Shown here: piece after piece, positions 15,325-22,680 of the stretch
Layout of the letters: the number at the start of each line of letters is the position of its first letter
Numbering within the stretch: the first letter of the stretch is position 1
DNA from: Planctomycetia bacterium
GTDB lineage: Bacteria; Planctomycetota; Planctomycetia; Gemmatales; Gemmataceae
Assembly: GCA_022616395.1 (NCBI GenBank)
Contig: JAKEEV010000918.1
Location: forward strand, 1-24,502
Direction of reading: 5' to 3'
Length of the DNA: 24,502 nt
Made by a program: the position numbers and the translations under genes
The notes under the pieces: generated by a model
Databases searched by the model: none
Told to the model about the DNA's origin: nothing
The model's input: only the letters and a program-made list of their open reading frames with translations

Positions 15325-17199
15325 TCACTTTTTCAGCACGGCCATGTTCTCGATCCAGCCGCTGACGCTTGGGTCCATCCAGTTAAAGAGCAACACGCTC
15401 GGCAATACACCCAGAGCAATCGCCAGCACCGCGAACGGCAACAGCACGACCGCCTCGCGTGGAGACAGCTCCGGGAACTTCTGCGTTTCCTGGTTGGTGC
15501 CCAGATACACGCGCTGCCACGTCCAGAGAATGTAGCCAGCGGTGAGAATCACACTTAGTACCGCAGGAATCGCCAAAGCCGGCGAGAAGTTCCAGGCGGC
15601 CAATAGCACGCAGAACTCACCGACAAAGCCGCACAAGCCCGGCAAGCCCATCGATGCGAAGAACAGAATCGCGCTCATCCCCGCATAAAGCGGCATCGGC
15701 TCTTTCAATCCGCCGAAGCGGTTAATGTCACGATGATGCGCGCGGTCGTAAACCACCCCGACGACAAAAAACAGAGCCGATGCCGTGATGCCGTGAGACA
15801 CCATCTGGAACATCGCGCCGTCAATGCCCCACTGCCAGTATTGCGAGTTCGCCGCACTTCCCCAACTCGCAAGGCCAAGCACAACAAAGCCCATGTGACT
15901 GACGGAAGAATACGCGAGGAGCTTCTTGAAATCTGTTTGTCCCATCGCGACCAGCGCGCCATACACAATGCCAATCACACCTATCAGCCCGACCCACCAC
16001 GCGAGTTCGGCCGCGGCCCACGGACAGACAGGAAACGCCACCCGGATCAGACCGTAGCCGCCGAGCTTCAGCAAAATACCAGCGAGGATCATGCTCACCG
16101 GAGTCGGGGCTTCGACGTGAGCATCGGGAAGCCACGAGTGGAGCGGAACAATCGGCACTTTCACCGCGAAGCCGATGAACAACAGCGCGAACACAAGATA
16201 CTGGAAGTCCGTGGTGCAAATCGGTTGTGCTTTGAGTCGCTCGATGGCCACCTGGCGATCAACGCCCGGCGCGAAGAGCTTGACCTTCGTGGGATCGTCA
16301 CCCTTGCTTGGCTCCTCACTCACTTTCGTTTTCACCGCGAGCCGGTCTTCCTGACCGCTGAGGATGAGCATTACCGCTCGACCGGCCTTCGCCAGCGTGA
16401 CGAAGTCGAAGGTGCGAACCTCGACTTGCGCGCGGGCCGATTCAACTGTGATCTGTTCGCGTCGGGCGAGATCCTCGGCTTTTTGTGTCACGACGCCCTG
16501 ATCGACGAAGTCGCGGACATTCACGGAATAGAGAGCCAGCATCGCGACCAAAATACACACGCCTCCGAAGAGCGTGTAGATCACGAACTTGATCGCGGCA
16601 TAGCGCCTGCGCCCGCCTCCCCATAGCCCGATGAGGACGTACATCGGAAGCAGCATCAATTCATAGAAAACGTAGAAGAGGAAGAAATCCAGCGCGAGGA
16701 ACGCACCGATCACGCCGGTTTCGAGTATCAGCAAGAGCGCAAGATACCCGCGAACGGACTCCTCGATCTTCCAGCTTGCAACTACCGCCATCAGCGTCAC
16801 CAGCGCGGTGAGCACAATCAGCGGCAGGCTGATTCCATCAACGCCCAGCGCGTACTGGCTATCGATCCGCGCCAGCCACGGCCTACGCGCGACCCAGTCC
16901 GCGGATTGCAGTGTTCTTGGAGTGGGTTGGGCCGCGTCGCTGGCGGCCTTGTCAGCGCGTGCATCAAGCCGAGTGTGAACGGAATAGCCCGGCTTGCCGT
17001 TGGCATCGAGTTGGCTGTCGAGCAAGTTGTAATAGCCAACCACAACGCACAGCGAGATCGACAGCGTACCGGCGGCTCCGAACACGGCCCACCAGCGCAT
17101 CGCCTCGGTCCACTTCGGAGGGAATATCAGCAAGCCCGCCGCGCAGACAGCCGGCAAGAACAGCAGCATCGACAGCCAGGTCAGGTCCGATTCAGGCAT
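15325..17199 (-). CDS. nuoM: NADH-quinone oxidoreductase subunit M
   Basis: Membrane-arm, antiporter-like subunit of complex I. The 624 residues compare with about 500 in E. coli. The conserved Glu180 lies in 'VFYELMLLPMYVLIGLWGG', Lys347 in FIGFAVKVPIVPLHSWLPDAH, and the AHVEAPTPVSMILAGILLKLGGYG block follows. A hydrophilic, charged insertion fills about residues 226-330 (VDQGVVTQKAEDLARR... through GVDRQVAIERLKAQ), and a smaller one lies about residues 70-108. Both keep frame and normal codon use. Start ATG 17199 gives MPESDLTWLSMLLFLPA. It is the last gene of the nuoJKLM set; nuoN does not follow. Confidence 0.95.
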   Translation of the reverse strand: MPESDLTWLSMLLFLPAVCAAGLLIFPPKWTEAMRWWAVFGAAGTLSISLCVVVGYYNLLDSQLDANGKPGYSVHTRLDARADKAASDAAQPTPRTLQSADWVARRPWLARIDSQYALGVDGISLPLIVLTALVTLMAVVASWKIEESVRGYLALLLILETGVIGAFLALDFFLFYVFYELMLLPMYVLIGLWGGGRRRYAAIKFVIYTLFGGVCILVAMLALYSVNVRDFVDQGVVTQKAEDLARREQITVESARAQVEVRTFDFVTLAKAGRAVMLILSGQEDRLAVKTKVSEEPSKGDDPTKVKLFAPGVDRQVAIERLKAQPICTTDFQYLVFALLFIGFAVKVPIVPLHSWLPDAHVEAPTPVSMILAGILLKLGGYGLIRVAFPVCPWAAAELAWWVGLIGVIGIVYGALVAMGQTDFKKLLAYSSVSHMGFVVLGLASWGSAANSQYWQWGIDGAMFQMVSHGITASALFFVVGVVYDRAHHRDINRFGGLKEPMPLYAGMSAILFFASMGLPGLCGFVGEFCVLLAAWNFSPALAIPAVLSVILTAGYILWTWQRVYLGTNQETQKFPELSPREAVVLLPFAVLAIALGVLPSVLLFNWMDPSVSGWIENMAVLKK

Positions 17200-17231
17200 T
17201 CCGTGGCCTTATTGGAAGGAGGAAAGCAGTT

Positions 17232-17332
17232 TCACCGCAGAGGGCACAGGAGGGCGCGGAGAAAGAGATTGAGAGTTCTATTTTCCCTCTTCGTCTGATT
17301 TTCTCCGCGCCCTCCTGTGCCCTCTGCGGTGA
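17232..17332. repeat. Inverted repeat between nuoL and nuoM, 33-bp perfect arms
   Basis: 17232-17264 is the exact reverse complement of 17300-17332. The 35-bp centre has no gene. The arm includes the words GCAGAGGGCACAGG and GGGCGCGGAG. It lies between nuoL's stop (17342) and nuoM's start (17199) and would fold in the nuo transcript. Confidence 0.88.
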
Positions 17333-17341
17333 GATTCTTCT

Positions 17342-19915
17342 TCACTTTGCAAGGACCGCGAGCATCCCCAACAACACCGTGGCAGTCAAGGCCAGCGCAA
17401 GCACATAGGCGCGGAGCTTGCCGCTCTGCACGCTTCGCAGCGCGCGGCCGACCGTGTCCATCGCTTGCCCGATTGCATTCAAGAAGCCGTCGAGCGTAAG
17501 GAAATCGAACCGCTTCGCGGGCGGTTCAGCTTCGCTTGGAGTGTGTGGCGTGTCTGTCGGTCGCTTGTCGGCAGCGGCTGAGAGGTGGGCGAGTTGCACC
17601 GTCGGCTTGAGGAAAGCCGCGTCATACGCTTCATCGAAATACCACTTCCGCAACAGGAACCGATACCACGCCGGCCCGGTCGCGTAGAGTGTGTTCGCGT
17701 CCGGCGCCTTCCGGAAGAACACCACGAACGCGATAGCCGCACCGGCAGCCGCAACCCCGAGTGCCAGCCCACCAGCGAGCAAGTGAACGTCCTGTTCCTT
17801 GATTCGCAAGGCCCGGAATTCATCGTGCATATGGACCGGCTCACTCGCGTGAAGCACCCGACCGAGGTAACTCGCCTCCACGTTCCATAACGGCCAGCCC
17901 CACGCGACACACACGCTGAACACCGCCAGCACGAGAAGCGGGAGCGTCATTACCCACGGAGACTCGCGCGCGTGCTCGTGAACGTGAGCATCCCGCGGCG
18001 AACCGGTGAAGCAGAGGAACCACAGCCGGAACATGTAGTAGGCCGTCATTCCCGCGGTGACCGCGGGAAGCAAAAACAGCAGGAAGTGTTCGGGGTGAAT
18101 GACCGCGTAGGCCAGCGACACGGAGAGAATCATGTCCTTGCTGTACCAGCCGCTCAAGAGCGGCGCGCCTGAGATCGCCAGCACGCCAACGAACATCGTC
18201 CAGGCGGTGATGGACATCTTCGATTTCAGCCCGCCCATCTTGCGAAGGTCTTGTTCGTGATGACAGCCGTAGATCACGCTGCCGGAGCAGAGGAACAAGA
18301 GCGCCTTGAAGAACGCGTGCGTGATGAGGTGGAGCAACCCCGCGACCCACCCGCCAACGCCAAGCGCCAGCATCATGAAACCGAGTTGACTGCACGTTGA
18401 GTATGCCAGCACGCGCTTGATGTCGGTTTGCACCAGCGCGATTGACGCGCTGATGAAGAGCGTGATCGCGCCGATGTACGCGATGATAAGCAGCACTTCC
18501 GGCGCGAAGAGCGGATAAGCGCGCCCCACGAGATAAACACCAGCAGCGACCATCGTGGCAGCATGAATGAGCGCGGAGACCGGCGTTGGGCCTTCCATCG
18601 CATCCGGCAACCACGTTTGAAGCGGAACCTGAGCACTTTTCCCCACACAGCCGAGGAAGATTCCGAGACCCATCACCACGAACAGCCAGTAGGGCATCGC
18701 GCCGTAGGTGGTGTAGGTCTGCTGTGCGGGCACGGGTCGTGTCTTGCCGTGACCGCTTGTGCTGGGGGCGTCGAAGTGACCAATCTGTGAGACCGGGAAC
18801 AGCGCGATGTGCGTGCCCGGCTCGTCTTTGGGTGGGAGTTCAAGCTGAGGATTGCCTTTCCTGTCCGGCTCCTTGGCTGTCCTCACGGGCACGAACTCAT
18901 TGGCGAAAGGTAACTGGCGGTGGCTGTCTTCGACAGGAGCACGCACGCGCTTGTTCAGCTCCTCGAAGTTCAGCGTTCCCAGGTACGTCCATGCGATCAG
19001 AATGCCGATGAGGAACCCCGCGTCACCGATCCGGTTGACGATGAACGCCTTGTTCGCAGCGAAACTTGCGCTCGGTCGCTCGTAGTAGAACCCGATGAGC
19101 AAAAACGAGCACACGCCGACTAACTCCCAGCTCACGAACACCTGGAACAGGTTGTCCGCGATCACCAGATTGAGCATCGAGAAGCAGAACAGCGACAGGT
19201 AGAGGAAGAACCGGCCGTAACGCCCGCGGCGCTTGAGGTGATGGTCGTGTCCGTGACCAGGAGCATGGAGCGAAGGGTGTCTGTCGTGGCTGCCGTGGGC
19301 GCCCGGTTCTCCTTCCGCAGGCGCGACTGTAACCTCGTGATCCTCCACGAACTCCTTCGTCTCGTCCTTCATATAGCCGAGCGAGAAGATGAAGATCAGC
19401 GTGCCGACGACCGTGACCATCGCGAAGACGACGGCGGTGAGGTGGTCGATCTTGTAACCGAGTTCCAGAGCAAGAGCCGTTGGTGGTGTTGGTGGCTCTG
19501 GAATTGTGCGCGTCGGGTCTGCCCTGCGTTGTTTGGATCGCTCCTCGCGTTGCTTCTCCCACACCGGCGGCGAAGAAGTTTCGAGCGGGCCGAGGCGAAG
19601 CCAGTCGACCCGTTCGCTCCATCGTGCCGCGCGTTCCGTGTTGGTCGTTTCGTCGGTGAGGAAAATCACCAGTCCGGCAACGCCAATCACCGCGGCCAGG
19701 CCCATGAACGCGGTGGAAACGTAGGCGCCGGTCTTCAGCGGGACATCGCCACCACAGAGCCAGTAGAGCGAACCAGCGAACCCGCCGTCCTGTCGAAAGG
19801 GCCGACACAGAGCACGCACTCCACCCGCGATGAGCAAAAGCGCGAACGCCGCCAGCGGCAAGAGTGTGCCGACGACATACAGACGACCAGGAACTGATTG
19901 AAACCAGTCGAGCAT
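17342..19915 (-). CDS. nuoL: NADH-quinone oxidoreductase subunit L, enlarged loops with a His-rich stretch
   Basis: The terminal proton-pumping subunit of the complex I membrane arm, with the long lateral helix. The 857 residues compare with about 610-650 in most bacteria. Conserved are Glu264 in 'FVSWELVGVCSFLLIGF', Lys426 in CVGKSAQVPLQTWLPDAM, and MEGPTPVSALIHAATMVAAG. Extra material is seen at about residues 92-148 (charged and Pro-rich), 190-230 (with a His-rich run from about 207 to 226, HGSHDRHPSLHAPGHGHDHH) and 318-405 (polar). These are hydrophilic loops between membrane helices. ATG 19915 is preceded by a weak AAGAG site. It lies 163 bp after nuoK, with a heptamer repeat in the gap. 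Confidence 0.96.
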   Translation of the reverse strand: MLDWFQSVPGRLYVVGTLLPLAAFALLLIAGGVRALCRPFRQDGGFAGSLYWLCGGDVPLKTGAYVSTAFMGLAAVIGVAGLVIFLTDETTNTERAARWSERVDWLRLGPLETSSPPVWEKQREERSKQRRADPTRTIPEPPTPPTALALELGYKIDHLTAVVFAMVTVVGTLIFIFSLGYMKDETKEFVEDHEVTVAPAEGEPGAHGSHDRHPSLHAPGHGHDHHLKRRGRYGRFFLYLSLFCFSMLNLVIADNLFQVFVSWELVGVCSFLLIGFYYERPSASFAANKAFIVNRIGDAGFLIGILIAWTYLGTLNFEELNKRVRAPVEDSHRQLPFANEFVPVRTAKEPDRKGNPQLELPPKDEPGTHIALFPVSQIGHFDAPSTSGHGKTRPVPAQQTYTTYGAMPYWLFVVMGLGIFLGCVGKSAQVPLQTWLPDAMEGPTPVSALIHAATMVAAGVYLVGRAYPLFAPEVLLIIAYIGAITLFISASIALVQTDIKRVLAYSTCSQLGFMMLALGVGGWVAGLLHLITHAFFKALLFLCSGSVIYGCHHEQDLRKMGGLKSKMSITAWTMFVGVLAISGAPLLSGWYSKDMILSVSLAYAVIHPEHFLLFLLPAVTAGMTAYYMFRLWFLCFTGSPRDAHVHEHARESPWVMTLPLLVLAVFSVCVAWGWPLWNVEASYLGRVLHASEPVHMHDEFRALRIKEQDVHLLAGGLALGVAAAGAAIAFVVFFRKAPDANTLYATGPAWYRFLLRKWYFDEAYDAAFLKPTVQLAHLSAAADKRPTDTPHTPSEAEPPAKRFDFLTLDGFLNAIGQAMDTVGRALRSVQSGKLRAYVLALALTATVLLGMLAVLAK

Positions 19916-19970
19916 CTCTTGGTGGTGGTGAGTGGTCAGTGGTTCGCTTCGCTAGTGGTGAGTGGTGAGT

Positions 19971-20050
19971 AGTCATCAGTCATCAGTCATCAAGTCGAAA
20001 GGCAAGGAGCCTCTTCCGATCTGATGACTGATGACTGATGACTGATGACT
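19971..20050. repeat. Heptamer tandem inverted array between nuoK and nuoL
   Basis: Three direct units of AGTCATC at 19971-19991 face four units of GATGACT at 20023-20050, complementary to the first. The unit is one base from the AGTCATT heptamer after atpA. A 12-base string CTCTTCCGATCT at 20011-20022 abuts the right array. Left of the array a GTGGTGAGTGGT repeat fills 19921-19970. No gene is seen in 19916-20078. Confidence 0.8.
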
Positions 20051-20078
20051 GATTCTTCACCCCGAGCGCAGCCGAATA

Positions 20079-20393
20079 CTATCCCCGGAGTTCATCCGCT
20101 TTATCTACATCAACAGTTGCGTGGTTGTTGTAAAAGTTCAGGATGATCGCCAGCGCGACCGCGGCCTCGGCCGCTGCCAGCACGACTACCATGAGAGCGA
20201 ACACCTGACCTTCGAGTCGGAAACCGGTGCTGAACCGGGCGAACGCGACCAGATTCACGTTCGCGGCATTGAGAATCAGCTCGACGCCCATCAGGATGCC
20301 GACCGCGTTCCGCTTGGCCGCCACACACACTACGCCGCAGGCGAAGAGGAATGCGCCGAGCAGAAGGAATGGCGTCAGGCCGATTTCGTTCAT
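20079..20393 (-). CDS. nuoK: NADH-quinone oxidoreductase subunit K
   Basis: A small complex I membrane subunit. The 104 residues form three helices, with the two conserved buried Glu residues of the proton route: Glu38 in 'ILMGVELILNAANVNLVAF' and Glu76 in LAAAEAAVALAIIL. Length and motifs match the family exactly. ATG 20393 overlaps the nuoJ stop by four bases (ATGA), so it is translationally coupled to nuoJ. The C-terminal DVDKADELRG is a short polar tail. Confidence 0.95.
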   Translation of the reverse strand: MNEIGLTPFLLLGAFLFACGVVCVAAKRNAVGILMGVELILNAANVNLVAFARFSTGFRLEGQVFALMVVVLAAAEAAVALAIILNFYNNHATVDVDKADELRG

Positions 20394-20965
20394 GGTTTCA
20401 CCCGTCGTTTCGCGCGAGCTAAATAGGCCGCACCAACTAGCACGACCAGCAAGTGAACGGATACGATCTCGAAGGGGAGCAAGTAAGCGGCCGGCGTGCG
20501 CTGAGGAGGTGTACCAGCGGGAACGCCGCTGATTGGCGCTTGCGGACTGGTTTCGGTCACTCCGAGGAAACTTAACCCAAGCGGACCAGTGCCGGGGAGC
20601 GATTCGTCAGTCGTTTGAGGAGAACCGAGCTTGATCGACACCGCCGCGAGCAGCACAAACAGCACCACACCAAGCGTGCCGCCGACGATCCACTCCACCT
20701 GAGAGGTTCGCAACTCTCGCAGCGGACCGTGAGCCGTGAGCATCACGCCGAAGACAACCAGCACGAGCGTTCCGCCGACGTAGACAATCAACTGAGCGGC
20801 ACCGGCGAACTCAGCACCCAGCAGAAAGTAAATCAAAGCGACGCCAATGAGAGTGAACAGCAACCAGACGGCCATTCGCACGACATTGCGGGACGCAACC
20901 ACGCCAACCGCGGAAACCGCCGTTGCAGTGGCTACGACAACGAACAGAATAACCGGTAGGGTCAT
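20390..20965 (-). CDS. nuoJ: NADH-quinone oxidoreductase subunit J
   Basis: A membrane subunit of complex I. The 191-residue protein has about five helices: LPVILFVVVATATAVSAVGVV, the 'RMAVWLLFTLIGVALIYFLLGAEFAG' block, AAQLIVYVGGTLVLVVFGVML (family hallmark, with the unusual pi-bulge helix in other members), VGGTLGVVLFVLL, and a last helix PFEIVSVHLLVVLVGAAYLAR. A polar Pro/Thr/Ser-rich linker near residues 120-165 separates helices 4 and 5. ATG 20965 is chosen because it starts the first helix. The longer open frame upstream runs through the dispersed repeat and is not protein-like. It is first of the nuoJKLM set in this window; nuoA-I are not nearby. Confidence 0.92.
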   Translation of the reverse strand: MTLPVILFVVVATATAVSAVGVVASRNVVRMAVWLLFTLIGVALIYFLLGAEFAGAAQLIVYVGGTLVLVVFGVMLTAHGPLRELRTSQVEWIVGGTLGVVLFVLLAAVSIKLGSPQTTDESLPGTGPLGLSFLGVTETSPQAPISGVPAGTPPQRTPAAYLLPFEIVSVHLLVVLVGAAYLARAKRRVKP

Positions 20966-21058
20966 CGGGCAAGACGATTGGGTGAGAGTGATCCTCGGTA
21001 ATGGTGAAGTAATAGGGATAAGGGGCGAGATGTCCGCCCGCAAGCAGAATCTGCTTTG

Positions 21059-21132
21059 AAAGTAGTAGGCACACAGCGTGTGCCTTTGTCTTTGCGAGAA
21101 CAAGAACGGCACCCAGCGAATGCCACTACTTT
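21059..21132. repeat. Repeat upstream of nuoJ (copy 2 of the family at 15207)
   Basis: The outer stem pairs 21059-21071 with 21121-21132 (one bulged base). Inside is GGCACAC-AGC-GTGTGCC (21068-21084). A 22-base stretch at 21103-21124 is identical to 15247-15268. It lies in the divergent promoter gap between nuoJ and the LRR gene. Confidence 0.85.
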
Positions 21133-21149
21133 CCTGGAGGAATTCGACA

Positions 21150-22598
21150 GTGCTTCCGCGCTCCGCTCCTTCGATGCCGCTTCATTCCGATCTGGTCGCG
21201 CTGCTGGCGGGGTGCCGGTCCGCGCCCGCGGACGATACTCCGCGGCTTGTGCTGGCCGACTGGCTGGATGAACACGCGGATGTCGCGGGCTTGCCCAGCG
21301 CGGATGATGCCCGCGCTCGCGCGGAACTCATTCGCGTGCAGGTGGAACTCGCCCGCCCGACCAACGACACGGCTCGCGTGATGCAACTTCGCGCGGCCGA
21401 ACAGAAGTTGTTCACCGCGAATGCGCAGCGCTGGCTTGGTGAACTTCCTGAGCGCTTGCATCTGCTCCGGCATCCCACTTTTGGCTTCGCGGCCCAACTT
21501 CCCGCCAGTGCAATCGAGCAACCCCCGCAGCCGTTCCTTTTCCGACCGATATCGCCAGTCAATCCCTGGCGGTTCTCGCGCGGGTTGCTCAGGATTGAGT
21601 TGTTTGAAGGAGAACTGACCGATCTCGAACTCGGTGCGTGGTTCGGTTCGCCGCTGGCTGCGTGGGTGGAGGAAGCGAGCGTGACCGTGAGTGGTGTCGA
21701 TACACTGGAGAATTTCAAGGTTCCCACGCAACTCCGACCCTATCTCGGTGTCCGGTACGCGGTCAGTGGCGATTCCCCGCAGGTTCCGATGACTCGCCCG
21801 CGGCCGGCACGACTCACCGAACGGCAGTGGAAGCGGTTGCTCAACTGCGCCAACTTCGAGCTGGTTCGCGGGCTGACGGTGTTGGCTCCGGCGGTCGAAG
21901 AAGGATTCTTGCGCTTGATGGCAAGCGCCAATGTGTCCGGGCTTCGGTGGCTGACAGTGAAAGCTCCCGAGGGTGACAAGTGGGCCGCGTTCCTGGCTTC
22001 CGCTCCGCTTACCAATCTCTCAGCGCTCGATGTCTCCGGGTGCGAACTCGGCTCTGCAGGAATGCGGCTCATCGCCAATTCTCCTCACTTACGCCGGCTT
22101 GTCTCCCTGAGCGCGTTTCGCAATCCGTTCGCGTGTGAAGGGCTGGAAGCCATCGCGAATTCGCCCCTGGCCGAAACGCTCAACATTCTGGATCTTCAGA
22201 ACACCGGCATCGGCGACCGCGGAGTGAAAGCGCTCGCGTCCTCGCCACTGATGAACCGGCTCGTTGGGCCGGGGCTGAATCTGTCGATGAACTCACTCGG
22301 AGACGAAGCCGCGAAAGCGCTGGCCGAGTCAGAGCACCTGGAGCGATTCACGGAACTCATCCTGCGCGATTGCCGCATCGCGGACGCGGGCGCAACAGCG
22401 CTGGCGGAGTCGCCACACGTCGCGAATCTGGCTTACCTCGATTTGTGGAAGAACCGCATCGGTGATGCCGGCGCGAAGGCACTCTCCGCATCGAAGTATC
22501 TGAAACACGTGCGCGATCTGAGCCTGCGGGATAACCTCATCACCGCAAAGGGGACGAAGTCACTTCAGAAGCGATTCGGCGAGCGGGTGAAAGTGTAG
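21150..22598 (+). CDS. TIGR02996-domain protein with leucine-rich repeats
   Basis: A 482-residue protein. The N-terminal block 'DDTPRLVLADWLDEHAD' near residues 24-40 is the TIGR02996 repeat-companion domain, found widely in Gemmata-like planctomycetes and often paired with repeats. The C-terminal half (residues about 280-480) has LRR-type units with the pattern NLAYLDLWKNRIGDAGAKAL, repeated about six times (also LNILDLQNTGIGDRGVKAL). These make a curved protein-binding surface. The partner is unknown. No signal peptide or membrane helix is seen. Start: GTG 21150 has GGAGG at 21136-21140, 9 nt upstream; ATG 21174 in the same frame also fits the domain but has no ribosome site. The gene is divergent from nuoJ and convergent with the YfhO-like gene. 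Confidence 0.88.
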   Translation: MLPRSAPSMPLHSDLVALLAGCRSAPADDTPRLVLADWLDEHADVAGLPSADDARARAELIRVQVELARPTNDTARVMQLRAAEQKLFTANAQRWLGELPERLHLLRHPTFGFAAQLPASAIEQPPQPFLFRPISPVNPWRFSRGLLRIELFEGELTDLELGAWFGSPLAAWVEEASVTVSGVDTLENFKVPTQLRPYLGVRYAVSGDSPQVPMTRPRPARLTERQWKRLLNCANFELVRGLTVLAPAVEEGFLRLMASANVSGLRWLTVKAPEGDKWAAFLASAPLTNLSALDVSGCELGSAGMRLIANSPHLRRLVSLSAFRNPFACEGLEAIANSPLAETLNILDLQNTGIGDRGVKALASSPLMNRLVGPGLNLSMNSLGDEAAKALAESEHLERFTELILRDCRIADAGATALAESPHVANLAYLDLWKNRIGDAGAKALSASKYLKHVRDLSLRDNLITAKGTKSLQKRFGERVKV

Positions 22599-22607
22599 AA
22601 GAGAGTG

Positions 22608-22680
22608 TTGACAGGATTAACAGGATCGACACGATCGAAGACAGAATTCAAAATCCTGTGAATCCTGTTCATCCTGTCAA
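22608..22680. repeat. Inverted repeat between convergent LRR and YfhO genes
   Basis: 22608-22626 pairs with 22662-22680 (18 of 19), built from ACAGGAT words in tandem. It lies between the convergent stops, and the right arm contains the YfhO stop codon. It may act as terminator for both genes. It resembles a widespread ACAGGATTAACAGGAT repeat seen in other planctomycete intergenic regions. Confidence 0.8.

Noticed and set aside
19971..20050. CRISPR array
   Set aside because: Units are 7 bp without spacers and face each other; no cas genes are present.
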